NCBI GenBank assembly: GCA_030684415.1
Contig: JAUXNL010000518.1
Location: forward strand, 1-12,376
Source of the DNA: Moraxellaceae bacterium
GTDB taxonomy: Bacteria > Pseudomonadota > Gammaproteobacteria > Pseudomonadales > Moraxellaceae
Direction: 5' to 3'
DNA length: 12,376 bases
Position numbers and translations under genes: made by a program. The notes under the pieces are model-generated. The model was not told where the DNA came from, searched no databases, and saw nothing but the letters and a program-made list of their open reading frames with translations. Each line of letters begins with the position of its first letter. The stretch's first letter is position 1. Below are positions 1 to 7,355 of this stretch, one piece after another.

Positions 1-55
1 CACATCAGCAGACGAAACCAAAGCAAGGCCAACGCTGAAGCACAGCACAGCAGGC

Positions 56-1393
56 TCAAATCACCCCTTGCGCCAACATCGCATCCGCCACCTTGATAAA
101 CCCCGCAATATTCGCGCCCGCCACATAATCAACACCCCCAGCATGGCTGCCATGCTGCACGCAGGCGTTGTGAATGCCGATCATGATCCCGTGCAACTTC
201 ACATCCACCTCCGCCGCACTCCAGTACTGACGCATCGCGTTCTGCGACATCTCCAGCCCGCTCACCGACACGCCACCCGCGTTCACCGCCTTGCCCGGCG
301 CAAACAGGATGCCGGCCGCCTGGAACAGGTGAACCGCCTCCAATGTGCACGGCATGTTCGCACCCTCGGCCACGGCGAGGCAGCCATTGCTCAGCAAGGT
401 ACGCGCGTCGCCGGCATCCAGCTCGTTTTGCGTCGAACAAGGCAGCGCCACATCACAGGGGATATGCCAGGGCCGGGCGCCGGCCACGAAGGGCAGATGA
501 AAAGCCTCTGCCATTTCGGCGAGCCGGCCGCGCCGCACATTCTTCAGTTGCTGCAGATAATCCCACTGTTCAAGCGTCAAGCCATCGGCGCAGTGCAGGC
601 TGCCGCCAGAGTCCGACAACGACACCACGCGCGCGCCCATCGACATCGCTTTGCGCGCCGCATGCTGCGCCACATTGCCCGAGCCGGAGAGCGCGATGCG
701 CAAACCGTCCAACGCAAGGCCTCGTGTTTTCAGCATTTCTTCCAGGAAATACAGCGCGCCATACCCGGTGGCCTCGGGGCGCAGCAAGCTGCCGCCGAAG
801 GCCGGTGCCTTGCCGGTAAACGTGCCGGTGAATTCATTGGCGAGCTTGCGGTACATGCCGAAGAGATAACCGACTTCGCGCGCGCCCACGCCGATATCAC
901 CGGCGGGCACATCAAGGTCCGGCCCGATATGACGGTACAGCTCGCCCATGAACGCTTGGCAAAAACGCATGACCTCACCATCACTGCGTCCGTGCGGATC
1001 AAAATCCGCACCGCCCTTACCTCCGCCCATTGGCAAGGTGGTCAGCGCATTCTTGAAGGTCTGCTCGAAGGCGAGGAATTTCAGCACCCCCAGATTCACG
1101 GAAGGATGAAACCGCAACCCACCTTTATAGGGCCCGATCGCGCTGTTCATTTGCACACGGAAACCGCGGTTCACCCGCACACTATTGGCATCGTCCACCC
1201 AAGCCACGCGAAACTGGATAACGCGCTCAGGCTCCAGCATCCGCTCGATCAGGCCTTGCACACGGTACTGCGGATGGGCATCAAGAAAAGGCCTGAGACT
1301 CATCAGCACTTCCTCGACGGCCTGACGGAACTCCGGCTGGTCCGGGTCCCGTCGGCGCACTTGTTCCAGCAGGTCGGGCAATGATTCGGACAT
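56..1393 (-). CDS. gdhA: NADP-specific glutamate dehydrogenase
   Basis: Cytoplasmic hexameric enzyme that makes L-glutamate from 2-oxoglutarate, ammonium and NADPH, the low-affinity route of ammonium assimilation. The 445 residues align end to end, from memory, with the 447-residue E. coli GdhA, including an identical C-terminus (VADAMLAQGVI). Visible motifs are the substrate-binding KGGLRFHPSVN (Lys90), QTFKNALTTLP (Gln111, Lys114), the catalytic lysine in PMGGGKGG (Lys126), the active-site aspartate in PAGDIGVG (Asp166), the Rossmann turn SGSGNVA (236-242) and AEGANMP (342-348). The start at 1393 gives the usual N-terminal length; its ribosome-binding site is weak (GAG about 8 nt upstream). 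The gene stands alone, divergent from the YceI gene. There is no frameshift or missing catalytic residue. The function is secure from the motifs. Confidence 0.97.
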   Translation of the reverse strand: MSESLPDLLEQVRRRDPDQPEFRQAVEEVLMSLRPFLDAHPQYRVQGLIERMLEPERVIQFRVAWVDDANSVRVNRGFRVQMNSAIGPYKGGLRFHPSVNLGVLKFLAFEQTFKNALTTLPMGGGKGGADFDPHGRSDGEVMRFCQAFMGELYRHIGPDLDVPAGDIGVGAREVGYLFGMYRKLANEFTGTFTGKAPAFGGSLLRPEATGYGALYFLEEMLKTRGLALDGLRIALSGSGNVAQHAARKAMSMGARVVSLSDSGGSLHCADGLTLEQWDYLQQLKNVRRGRLAEMAEAFHLPFVAGARPWHIPCDVALPCSTQNELDAGDARTLLSNGCLAVAEGANMPCTLEAVHLFQAAGILFAPGKAVNAGGVSVSGLEMSQNAMRQYWSAAEVDVKLHGIMIGIHNACVQHGSHAGGVDYVAGANIAGFIKVADAMLAQGVI

Positions 1394-1409
1394 GGCAATC
1401 GCTCACTGG

Positions 1410-1438
1410 CAAATAAGGATGAGTCTTCAGTCTAACAA
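1410..1438 (-). promoter_or_regulatory. Possible sigma70-type promoter of gdhA
   Basis: Read on the minus strand, TTGTTA (1433-1438) and TATTTG (1410-1415) are 17 bp apart and lie just upstream of the gdhA start. The -35 matches the consensus at 4 of 6 positions and the -10 at only 3 of 6, so this is a weak candidate based on spacing and position. Confidence 0.25.
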
Positions 1439-1528
1439 GAGCGGCCGCGACCTTGCGCTCACAGGGATGCAACATCCGCCCCCTGTCACTGGATCAGGAC
1501 TCGTGCCAGCATCTGGAGCGTCTTGGCG

Positions 1529-1574
1529 CTACACCACTACGCCGCTACGCCGCTACGCATTAGCGGCTACGCAC
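1529..1574. repeat. 8-bp tandem repeat (CTACGCCG) with hairpin, in the gdhA-yceI gap
   Basis: Four consecutive 8-mers, CTACACCA, CTACGCCG, CTACGCCG and CTACGCAT, are followed by TAGCGG and a fifth CTACGCAC. Within this, GCCGCTA (1549-1555) and TAGCGGC (1561-1567) form a perfect 7-bp stem with loop CGCAT. The rest of the 336-bp gap (1394-1729) holds the weak gdhA promoter candidate, a GGCATG/CATGCC inverted repeat (1597-1602 and 1612-1617) and the YceI ribosome-binding site. I see no gene in it. Confidence 0.6.
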
Positions 1575-1729
1575 CGGCCCTGGCTCATGTCGTGATGGCA
1601 TGTCTTTGACGCATGCCCTGACAGCAAGGCCGGACGGGTACGCCACGCTCTGGCGCGACGCCCCCTGATTACCAATCCCGGAAATCCGACACTGGGTCTT
1701 TCTTTTCATTCGTCAAAAAGGAGATTTTC

Positions 1730-2371
1730 ATGAAACTGCTGCGCGATCTCATGCTGGCCGGCGCCCTCGCCGCCACTGCCCTGCCCGCTCTCGCCGACCG
1801 CATCACCACCTACACCATCGATCCGACACATACCCAGGTGCATTTCTCCTGGACGCATGTCGGTTTTTCTAACCCCGGCGCCGTGTTCCGCGACGTGACC
1901 GGCACCATTCTGGGCAACCAGGACCATCCGGAAAAATCCAGCGTGCAGGTCATCATGCCGGTTGCCAGCGTCGACAGCTTTGTGCCGCTGCTGAACGAGC
2001 ACCTCATCCAGTCCGGTGATTACTTCAAGGCCAAAGAGTTCCCCACGGTCATGTTCAAGAGCACGGGCATCCGCAATGTGAACAAAGAAAAACGCACGTT
2101 CACGCTGGATGGCGAACTGACCGTGAACGGCATCACCAAGCCGGTGAGCCTGGCGGCCAAGGCCAATGCGATTGGCGAACACCCGTTCTATGAAAAGGCA
2201 GCGGCGGCGGGCTTCGATGCCACCACCACGCTCAAGCGTTCGGATTTCGGCATGGGCAAATACGTGCCGATGGTGAGTGACGAATTGCAGGTGCGCATCA
2301 CGGTGGAAGCCGTCGAAGCCAATGCCTACCGCATCGCACAGGAAAAGCAGGCCGCCGCCGCCAAGAAATGA
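1730..2371 (+). CDS. YceI-family periplasmic protein
   Basis: Secreted YceI-like protein of 213 aa; the family has a lipocalin-like beta-barrel that binds long isoprenoid or other amphiphilic ligands, and its physiological role is often unknown. Residues 1-22 form a signal peptide ending ALPALA, with mature start DRITTYTIDPTHTQ. Family landmarks are DPTHTQVHFSWTHVGFS (31-47), EFPTVMFKSTGI (103-114), LDGELTVNGITKPV (126-139) and KRSDFGMGKYVPMVSDEL (169-186). The start is firm because AAGGAG lies at 1718-1723, six bases before the ATG. A short Ala/Lys tail ends the protein. No cytochrome b561 partner, often found beside yceI, lies next to it. The gene appears monocistronic, divergent from gdhA and convergent with the PepSY gene. 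Confidence 0.93.
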   Translation: MKLLRDLMLAGALAATALPALADRITTYTIDPTHTQVHFSWTHVGFSNPGAVFRDVTGTILGNQDHPEKSSVQVIMPVASVDSFVPLLNEHLIQSGDYFKAKEFPTVMFKSTGIRNVNKEKRTFTLDGELTVNGITKPVSLAAKANAIGEHPFYEKAAAAGFDATTTLKRSDFGMGKYVPMVSDELQVRITVEAVEANAYRIAQEKQAAAAKK

Positions 2372-2411
2372 CACTCATGCCCGTTGCGTCATTGGGCACA
2401 TGTTTCTGCCT

Positions 2412-2430
2412 TGCGAATGAATTTTTCGCA
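2412..2430. repeat. Degenerate REP-like hairpin after the YceI gene
   Basis: TGCGAA (2412-2417) and TTCGCA (2425-2430) form a 6-bp stem around TGAATTT, 40 bp after the YceI stop. The arms and loop share the core TGCGAATGAATT with the better hairpin at 2524-2541, so it may be a decayed copy. It could act as a transcription stop, but there is no clear T tract after it. Confidence 0.5.
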
Positions 2431-2460
2431 TGACTGTGTGCCACAGGGATTTGTGCATGA

Positions 2461-2516
2461 AAGCCTGTGGGTGGAAGCCTGTGGGTGGAAGCTTGTGGGT
2501 AGGGGTTTGTAGGTAG
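2461..2516. repeat. 14-bp tandem repeat, four units
   Basis: Units 1 and 2 are identical (AAGCCTGTGGGTGG). Unit 3 is AAGCTTGTGGGTAG and unit 4 is GGGTTTGTAGGTAG. A partial fifth unit (CGGGTTTGTG) runs into the REP-like hairpin. The progressive drift toward the REP sequence suggests that the array and the hairpin share an origin. It lies in the 322-bp convergent gap 2372-2693, which carries no gene that I can support. Confidence 0.8.
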
Positions 2517-2518
2517 CG

Positions 2519-2550
2519 GGTTTGTGCGAATGAATTCGCACCTACAAACC
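2519..2550 (-). repeat. REP-like palindromic element
   Basis: Read on the minus strand the element has a GTAG tetranucleotide (2542-2545) directly followed by the palindrome GTGCGAA-TTCA-TTCGCAC (2541 down to 2524). That head-plus-hairpin layout is typical of REP elements mobilised by RAYT transposases. The outer arms GGTTTGT (2519-2525) and ACAAACC (2544-2550) extend the stem around a 4-nt bulge. No RAYT gene is in the window. Its site between convergent genes fits the usual location of REPs and it may also end or stabilise transcripts. Confidence 0.7.
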
Positions 2551-2668
2551 AACACTGCTCTACAGCGCCCGCTCTCATCCACAGACCGGCCCTCATCAAA
2601 AACCAACTCTCGCCAGCAGGCCGACACTCACCGGCAGACCAATCTGCAAACCCACAGGTGCCGACAGA

Positions 2669-2692
2669 CCCGTTCGCCAATGCACGAACGGG
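2669..2692 (-). terminator. Hairpin directly after the PepSY gene stop
   Basis: CCCGTTCG (2669-2676) and CGAACGGG (2685-2692) make a perfect 8-bp stem with an 8-nt loop, starting one base after the stop codon of the minus-strand PepSY gene. There is no T tract, so it is either a weak or factor-assisted terminator or a 3'-end stabilising hairpin. Confidence 0.45.
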
Positions 2693-2693
2693 A

Positions 2694-4433
2694 TCATGTC
2701 GGGCGACGGCGCAGCACCAGACGCAGGCCGAGCAGCACTGTCACTACGATCAGCAGAGCCATCAGCGCTGTCAGGGCATCGCGCAGATTCTTGCCGAGCG
2801 GGTCCAGAAACGTCCATTTATGCAGCCACGCAAAGCTCCAGCCTTCGATGCGTTGCGGCGACCGCACCTCGGCTGCCGTCACACCTGAGACTGTCTCCAC
2901 GAACACTGCCAGTTGGTCGGGCGTATCGAAGCCGACGCGATACACCGGCAGCCGTTTGTTGATGAAGCCGTACTCCCCTTCGAAGCGCGTGATTTTTTCG
3001 ACGTGGGAGATAGCCGCCGCGGGCAAGCCGCTGTGTGCTGTCGCCAACAAACGTGCATGAGTGGCCGGCCCATCGGCCAGCAGACTACCGTCGGCCGCAA
3101 AATAACGCTCAGGTTCGGCGCTCTTGTTTGCCGTGGCCGACTCGCGGCTCACCACAGCATGCCCCGCTGCAGGATCAGCGCTGTGACCAACACCCTGCCT
3201 GGTACCATGCTCGCTGCCGTGGCTCGCGCCCTGTGCGTCATGCCCCGCACCAGCCACGGCGGTGCTGTCCTCTTTGTGTGCGGCATGACTGTCATGTGTC
3301 GCCTGTGCAGCGTCGCCCTGTCCGTGCTGAGCATCGTGTCCTCCCTGCCCTTCATGGCCGCTGTGGTTTTCATGACCCGCATGCCCTTCATGGCCGCCAT
3401 GACCACCATGTGCGCTCTTGCCCACCATGGCGCGTGCCGGCGGGCTCAGCCGCCATACCGCGGCGCCATCCATGGCCAAGACTTGCAAAGACTCACCCTC
3501 GCCCAGCGGCAACTGCGCGGGCGACAGCATGAGCGCCGTCGTGGCCAATGCCTCGCCGCCGCGTGGCCAGGGCGCGGCCTCGTGCCGTGATTTGTCGAGC
3601 AACTGCAAATGCAGCATGGCGCTGGCGCTGAACATCAGCGTGCCGACCGCTGCCACAAGGCCGATACGGCGGTGCCAGCGCCGTGCCGGACGCGCACGCT
3701 CCCCCACGGCGGCGCGGCGCAGGAAATGGCCATACAACCAGAGCCCGCCCACGGCAGAAAAAAACGCGGCCAACAAGAACACCGTCATCAGCGTATCGCG
3801 CAGCGTTTCGTTGCTGATGAACATCCAGGAGTGCAGATTGCGGAACAGGCTGCCAAAACGACTTTTGAGCGTGTTGTCGAGCGTCGCCAGGCGCAGGGGA
3901 GATGTTTCCACAAACGCACGCAACTGATCGCCACCGGCAAACTCGACACGCCACACCGGCAACAAGCGATTCACATACAGGTAGTCGTCGCTGAACTCGC
4001 TGACCAGCGTGACGCCCGCAATGTCGCGCGCGGTTTCGCCGGTGTAATGCCGGGCCAGTGCGATGGCCAACTCACGGTCGAGCGCGTTGATGACGTCGCC
4101 CGTTTGCGCGTCGATATAGCGGCGCTCTGCCACGGCAGGCAGTGTCAACTGCCACACCGGCCGGTCTTGCCAGACCATGAGCCGGGCGCTCTCTATTGCT
4201 GCAATGCCGTTATCGGCCAGCAGTTGTCCCAGTGGTGGCAGATGGCTGCGCACCTCTTGCGGCACGCTCACCAGCAAGGCCGGTGGCGGCGTCATGGCAG
4301 CGGGCTGCGGCTGCAACCGCGTCACTATCGGGTGCGACAGCCCGGACAGCCCCCAGAACACAACCGGCAACAAGGCCACCAGACCGATCAGGCGGTGATA
4401 GCGCAGCACAAGGCGGGAGAGCATGGCCAACAT
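2694..4433 (-). CDS. PepSY-associated membrane protein with His-rich periplasmic loop
   Basis: Inner-membrane protein of 579 aa. Four membrane segments are visible (about 15-37, 212-235, 256-277, 551-573), with an Arg-rich cytoplasmic turn (239-256) and tail. It is built from two similar modules: YHRLIGLVALLPVVFWGLSG recurs as WHRRIGLVAAVGTLMFSASA, YLYVNRLLPVWRVEF recurs as YGFINKRLPVYRVGF, and FRNLHSWMF recurs as FAWLHKWTF. Histidines repeat at equivalent places (13, 34, 201 and 254, 275, 538) and could ligate haem, as proposed for ferric-reductase-like PepSY proteins. An insert at about 338-426 carries 17 histidines, seven of them every third residue (342-360). It follows the TonB receptor gene by 84 bp on the same strand, so a role in metal release, reduction or binding after uptake is inferred. 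The start at 4433 is preferred; Met4 is an alternative. Confidence 0.88.
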   Translation of the reverse strand: MLAMLSRLVLRYHRLIGLVALLPVVFWGLSGLSHPIVTRLQPQPAAMTPPPALLVSVPQEVRSHLPPLGQLLADNGIAAIESARLMVWQDRPVWQLTLPAVAERRYIDAQTGDVINALDRELAIALARHYTGETARDIAGVTLVSEFSDDYLYVNRLLPVWRVEFAGGDQLRAFVETSPLRLATLDNTLKSRFGSLFRNLHSWMFISNETLRDTLMTVFLLAAFFSAVGGLWLYGHFLRRAAVGERARPARRWHRRIGLVAAVGTLMFSASAMLHLQLLDKSRHEAAPWPRGGEALATTALMLSPAQLPLGEGESLQVLAMDGAAVWRLSPPARAMVGKSAHGGHGGHEGHAGHENHSGHEGQGGHDAQHGQGDAAQATHDSHAAHKEDSTAVAGAGHDAQGASHGSEHGTRQGVGHSADPAAGHAVVSRESATANKSAEPERYFAADGSLLADGPATHARLLATAHSGLPAAAISHVEKITRFEGEYGFINKRLPVYRVGFDTPDQLAVFVETVSGVTAAEVRSPQRIEGWSFAWLHKWTFLDPLGKNLRDALTALMALLIVVTVLLGLRLVLRRRPT

Positions 4434-4473
4434 GGATTTGTCACTCGCAATTCGTGAAAGTCAGAAACGGCAA

Positions 4474-4492
4474 CGCCGGCACAAGGCCGGCG
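4474..4492 (-). other. Intercistronic hairpin between receptor and PepSY genes
   Basis: CGCCGGC (4474-4480) and GCCGGCG (4486-4492) form a perfect 7-bp GC stem with a 5-nt loop in the 84-bp gap. There is no T tract, so read-through is likely. It may stabilise the receptor mRNA or lower expression of the downstream PepSY gene. Confidence 0.5.
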
Positions 4493-4517
4493 CGCGGGGC
4501 AGCATCCTGTCGCCCGC

Positions 4518-6620
4518 TTATGGCGTCCAGGTAAGGCCGGCGTAAACCGCACGGCCATCACCGGGATTGAACAGGCGCTGTGGCTGGCCGAAGGACAGCA
4601 ACGTGCCATCGCCCACCACGTTATGTGTCGCGGCATACACCTTGTCGGTCAGGTTGCGGCCTTCGAGAAACCAACTGAAAGCGGGTGTCAATTGCTGACC
4701 AAGCTTGAGGCCGTACACCGCATAACCAGGGGCGGCCACCAGATTGCGGTGATCAACCCACGAAGACGAAGCCGCCTGCAGCGTGGGGCCGACATACAAC
4801 CGCATGTCATCAAGGCGCAGCAGGAACTCGCCGTTCAGCACACGCTCGGGCACGCCAGCAATTCGGTTGTCGCCGTACACCGCGTCGCCATCAAAACGGA
4901 AATCGTTGTGCAGATAGTTAAGGCGAACCTGCAAGGCCGGCAGCGGGCGCAGCGACAGCGCCGCCTCAAGGCCTCGGTGCACGGTGCGGTCGGCATTCAA
5001 CGTCGAGTAAGTGTTGGGGGCGGTCAGCACTGCGAGCAGTTCTTTGTCGAGACGGGCATGGTAGAGCGCTACATCCCATTCCAGCCCCAATTGCTCTGGC
5101 AGGCTGCCACGGCTGCCGATTTCCAGTGAACGGCCTTCCTGTGCATCGAGCTGGACCACGTTGCCACCATTGATTTCACCAAAGCTGGGCGGCTCGTAAA
5201 GTGCACTGGCATTGGCAAAGAACTGCACACCATTGTCCAGCGTCGTAATCACCCCCAGACGCGGCAGAGTTTCGTCGAAACGTTTGCTGAAGCTGGCATC
5301 AGCGCTTGGATTGTTATTACAGGCGGGCACCGTGCCGGCATGGCAAAGATCGTCAAAGCGGCGCAGCGAAGAAATCTGCTGCACACCGCCCACCACCGCC
5401 CACGCCTCACTCAAGCCCAGCGTGTACTCGCCATAAAGTGTGGTGTTTTCCGCGCGCTGGTCGCTCTGGTCGGTACGCGCCGCGGACTGGCCACCCACAT
5501 TCACAAAACGATCATCGCGCGTGTCGCCAAAGTGCAGTCGGCCACCGACCACGAAGCGGTCAGCACTGCGGCCGAAAGGCGCCGTTTTTGTCCAGCGCAG
5601 GTCGCTGCCGTAGTCGTCGTTCTTCTGTTCCAGTACCTGGAAGATCGGGTGGAACAGATCTTTCTGTGCATAAAAACTGGAGAACTCAAGCTTGCCACCT
5701 TCAACCGGCAACCAGTTCAACTTGTAGGCCACACGATAGAGATCGAAATCGCGTTTGTTGTCGCCGGTGACATTACCGGGGGCGGCCTTGCGCACATCGC
5801 CGGCACGCCGCTCTGCCTCGGTCAGTGAGCCGGGCAACTCAGAATCCGTCCGGACGGCTGAAAAATACACGCGCTGTTCCAATGTTGCGCTGTTCCGGTA
5901 GCCGGCATTGGCAAACAGGCGTTGTGTGGACTGCTCGGCATGATCCTGAAAACCGTCGCGGCCGTAATGCGAAAGCGAGACAAAGCCGTCGGTACGCTCA
6001 CCCGCGCCCGCCGTCTGCAGGTAAAGACGTTGATGACCAAAGCTGCCGCCTTCGACACGCAGCTCAGTGCCGGCATCACGTCCTGAGGGCGTGACGAAAT
6101 TCACTGCGCCGCCCAGCGTGCCACTGCCGTACTGCAGGGCATTGGCACCGCGCAACACCTCGACATAGCGCGTGGCGAGCGGCTCCATCGCCTGAAAGTC
6201 GCCGCCGCCATCGGCCAGCGTCAGCGGCACGCCATCTTGCAGGAACATCAGGCCTCGGCCATGAAAGGTACGCTGCAGACCGGAACCCCGAACTGACAAC
6301 CGCGACTCCTCACTGCCGAAGCGCGAGGCGGCGAACATGCCGGGGGCGTGGCGCAGCATGTCTTCGGGGGTGGCGGCGCGGCCTTCGCGCCAGGTCTCGG
6401 CCTCGACCACAGCCACACCACCGGCCACGCCCTGCTGGGCCGCACGCACGGCGGCCGCGCTTGGCACCGTGGTCACGGCACTCTCGGCCTCGGTATTCAC
6501 CACCACCGCCGGCAAGACGTGCTCCTGACTGTGATCGGCGAATGCCGGAGCCGCCGCCAACAGACAGAGCGGCAGCAGGCGGGGCAGAAAGCCGGCAGCA
6601 AGCGGACGGGCAAACAACAT
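4518..6620 (-). CDS. TonB-dependent outer-membrane receptor
   Basis: Outer-membrane active transporter of 700 aa for a metal complex, siderophore or similar ligand, energised by TonB-ExbBD. A signal peptide spans about 1-28 (ending AAAPAFA). A TonB-box-like stretch is LPAVVVNTEA (36-45). The plug follows at about 50-178, with EDMLRHAPG, LSVRGSGLQRTFHGRGL, LQDGVPLTLADG, VEVLRGANALQYG and LGGAVNFVT. The barrel occupies the rest and ends with the typical FLEGRNLTDKVYAATHN block and YAGLTWTP; the last residue is Pro rather than the usual aromatic. Cys426 and Cys434 probably form a disulfide in an extracellular loop. The plug is of the FecA-like broad family, but I cannot name the ligand. The pairing with a His-rich PepSY protein favours a metal. 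A ribosome-binding site GGAG lies 7 nt before the ATG. Confidence 0.93.
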   Translation of the reverse strand: MLFARPLAAGFLPRLLPLCLLAAAPAFADHSQEHVLPAVVVNTEAESAVTTVPSAAAVRAAQQGVAGGVAVVEAETWREGRAATPEDMLRHAPGMFAASRFGSEESRLSVRGSGLQRTFHGRGLMFLQDGVPLTLADGGGDFQAMEPLATRYVEVLRGANALQYGSGTLGGAVNFVTPSGRDAGTELRVEGGSFGHQRLYLQTAGAGERTDGFVSLSHYGRDGFQDHAEQSTQRLFANAGYRNSATLEQRVYFSAVRTDSELPGSLTEAERRAGDVRKAAPGNVTGDNKRDFDLYRVAYKLNWLPVEGGKLEFSSFYAQKDLFHPIFQVLEQKNDDYGSDLRWTKTAPFGRSADRFVVGGRLHFGDTRDDRFVNVGGQSAARTDQSDQRAENTTLYGEYTLGLSEAWAVVGGVQQISSLRRFDDLCHAGTVPACNNNPSADASFSKRFDETLPRLGVITTLDNGVQFFANASALYEPPSFGEINGGNVVQLDAQEGRSLEIGSRGSLPEQLGLEWDVALYHARLDKELLAVLTAPNTYSTLNADRTVHRGLEAALSLRPLPALQVRLNYLHNDFRFDGDAVYGDNRIAGVPERVLNGEFLLRLDDMRLYVGPTLQAASSSWVDHRNLVAAPGYAVYGLKLGQQLTPAFSWFLEGRNLTDKVYAATHNVVGDGTLLSFGQPQRLFNPGDGRAVYAGLTWTP

Positions 6621-6652
6621 GAAGGCACTCCGGACGAGGATTCGGGGCGCGC

Positions 6653-6681
6653 ATTATTGGCAAACCGACCCGGAGGGTCAC
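6653..6681 (-). promoter_or_regulatory. Probable sigma70-type promoter of the receptor-PepSY unit
   Basis: On the minus strand, GTGACC (6676-6681) is followed after exactly 17 bp by AATAAT (6653-6658). These match the -35 and -10 consensus at 4 of 6 and 5 of 6 positions. The predicted transcript would start near 6646 with a leader of about 25 nt containing the GGAG ribosome-binding site at 6628-6631. Confidence 0.5.
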
Positions 6682-6699
6682 TGCGACATGTTGTCGCAG
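6681..6699. promoter_or_regulatory. 19-bp perfect palindrome abutting the receptor promoter, likely operator
   Basis: CTGCGACA (6681-6688) and TGTCGCAG (6692-6699) are perfect 8-bp arms around TGT. The last base of the palindrome, read on the minus strand, is the first base of the candidate -35 of the receptor gene. That position fits a transcription-factor site. It does not resemble a Fur or Zur box, and the regulator is unknown. It also lies upstream of the divergent gene at 6885. Confidence 0.6.
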
Positions 6700-6808
6700 C
6701 AGACGCCGGCTGCCTGCCGCCCACACCAAAACCCACTCCTACTCCTACTCCACCGCAGAAGCGTCGCCGCCACCTCCCGTCACATTGCCACTGTCACTCA
6801 GGCACAAA

Positions 6809-6823
6809 CCCCCGAACTGGGGG
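6809..6823. promoter_or_regulatory. CCCCC-N5-GGGGG inverted repeat upstream of the secreted-protein gene
   Basis: Five-base arms CCCCC (6809-6813) and GGGGG (6819-6823) flank GAACT, 61 bp before the ATG at 6885. ATGACA directly follows and resembles a -35 element, although no good -10 lies at the right distance. It could be a regulator site or simply a GC-rich palindrome. Confidence 0.3.
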
Positions 6824-6884
6824 ATGACAAACCACCATGACGCAACGGTAAATAGTGCCTTGCCCGTCTGCCGCTGGAGCCGTC

Positions 6885-7352
6885 ATGAAAACCCGTCTTG
6901 CCTTGCTGCTGGCACTCGCCCTGCCACTGGCCGTCCACTCTGCCAGCGCCGCCGCGGCCCCCGCGCCAGACTTGCGCTACACCTTCAGCGAAGCCGATGA
7001 CTCGCCCCTGCTGCGCGACTACAACGGTGAGCCCTGGTGGGGAATGCTCGCCAACTGTGCTGGCTATTACATGGCCGCATCCAAAGTGGAGGGCGTACCG
7101 CCCGAGGTGTCGCAAGCCCTGCGCAAACAAGGGAATTTCTACGCCACCGTGGCCAGCTTCCGGCTGGCGAAAGACCGCGGACTGGAGCAGACCATCCATC
7201 AAGAGGTGATCAACATCGCGACGCGTGCCGACGCCAATGCGCTGGCCAACGGGCTGGTCGCCACACCTGAGCGCCAGCAGTCCATGCGTCTGCTCTGCGG
7301 CGCGCACCTGAACGCCTACGAGCGCATGGTGCCGGGCATGGAACTGAACTGA
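6885..7352 (+). CDS. Unrecognised secreted protein, 155 aa
   Basis: I do not recognise the family. Residues 1-22 are a clear signal peptide (MKTRLALLLALALPLAVHSASA) followed by an Ala/Pro spacer. The mature part is predicted to be mainly helical, with an aromatic patch (EPWWGMLANCAGYYMAASKV, 49-68). It has exactly two cysteines, Cys58 and Cys138, probably a disulfide in the periplasm. The start at 6885 is chosen over an upstream GTG at 6855 because it begins the signal peptide and has GGAG five bases before it. The gene is divergent from the receptor gene and is followed 145 bp later by the CAP-domain gene. Being secreted and single-domain it could be an accessory binding protein, but nothing in it shows a catalytic site. 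Confidence 0.8.
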   Translation: MKTRLALLLALALPLAVHSASAAAAPAPDLRYTFSEADDSPLLRDYNGEPWWGMLANCAGYYMAASKVEGVPPEVSQALRKQGNFYATVASFRLAKDRGLEQTIHQEVINIATRADANALANGLVATPERQQSMRLLCGAHLNAYERMVPGMELN

Positions 7353-7355
7353 GCC

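Noticed and set aside
68..1384. 438-codon open frame on the plus strand
   Set aside because: It lies wholly antisense to gdhA, whose protein is strongly conserved. The translation is Arg/His/Gln-rich with no recognisable domain, as expected for a shadow frame in GC-rich DNA.
1392..1595. 67-codon plus-strand frame between gdhA and the YceI gene
   Set aside because: No ribosome-binding site, and it runs through the 8-bp tandem array; composition is random-looking.
2461..2550. CRISPR array
   Set aside because: The 14-bp units are directly adjacent with no spacers and drift in sequence, so this is a tandem repeat plus REP-like hairpin.
3156..3422. Repeat DNA or CRISPR-like signal in the His-rich region
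   Set aside because: The repetition is codon-level, from Gly-His-x triplets in a single open frame, and is explained by the protein.
3609..4457. 282-codon open frame on the plus strand
   Set aside because: Antisense to the PepSY gene, with a His/Gln/Arg-rich composition typical of a shadow and no ribosome-binding site that decides a start.
6621..6700. Fur box upstream of the receptor
   Set aside because: No AT-rich GATAAT-type hexamer array is visible; the only strong symmetry is the unrelated CTGCGACA palindrome.
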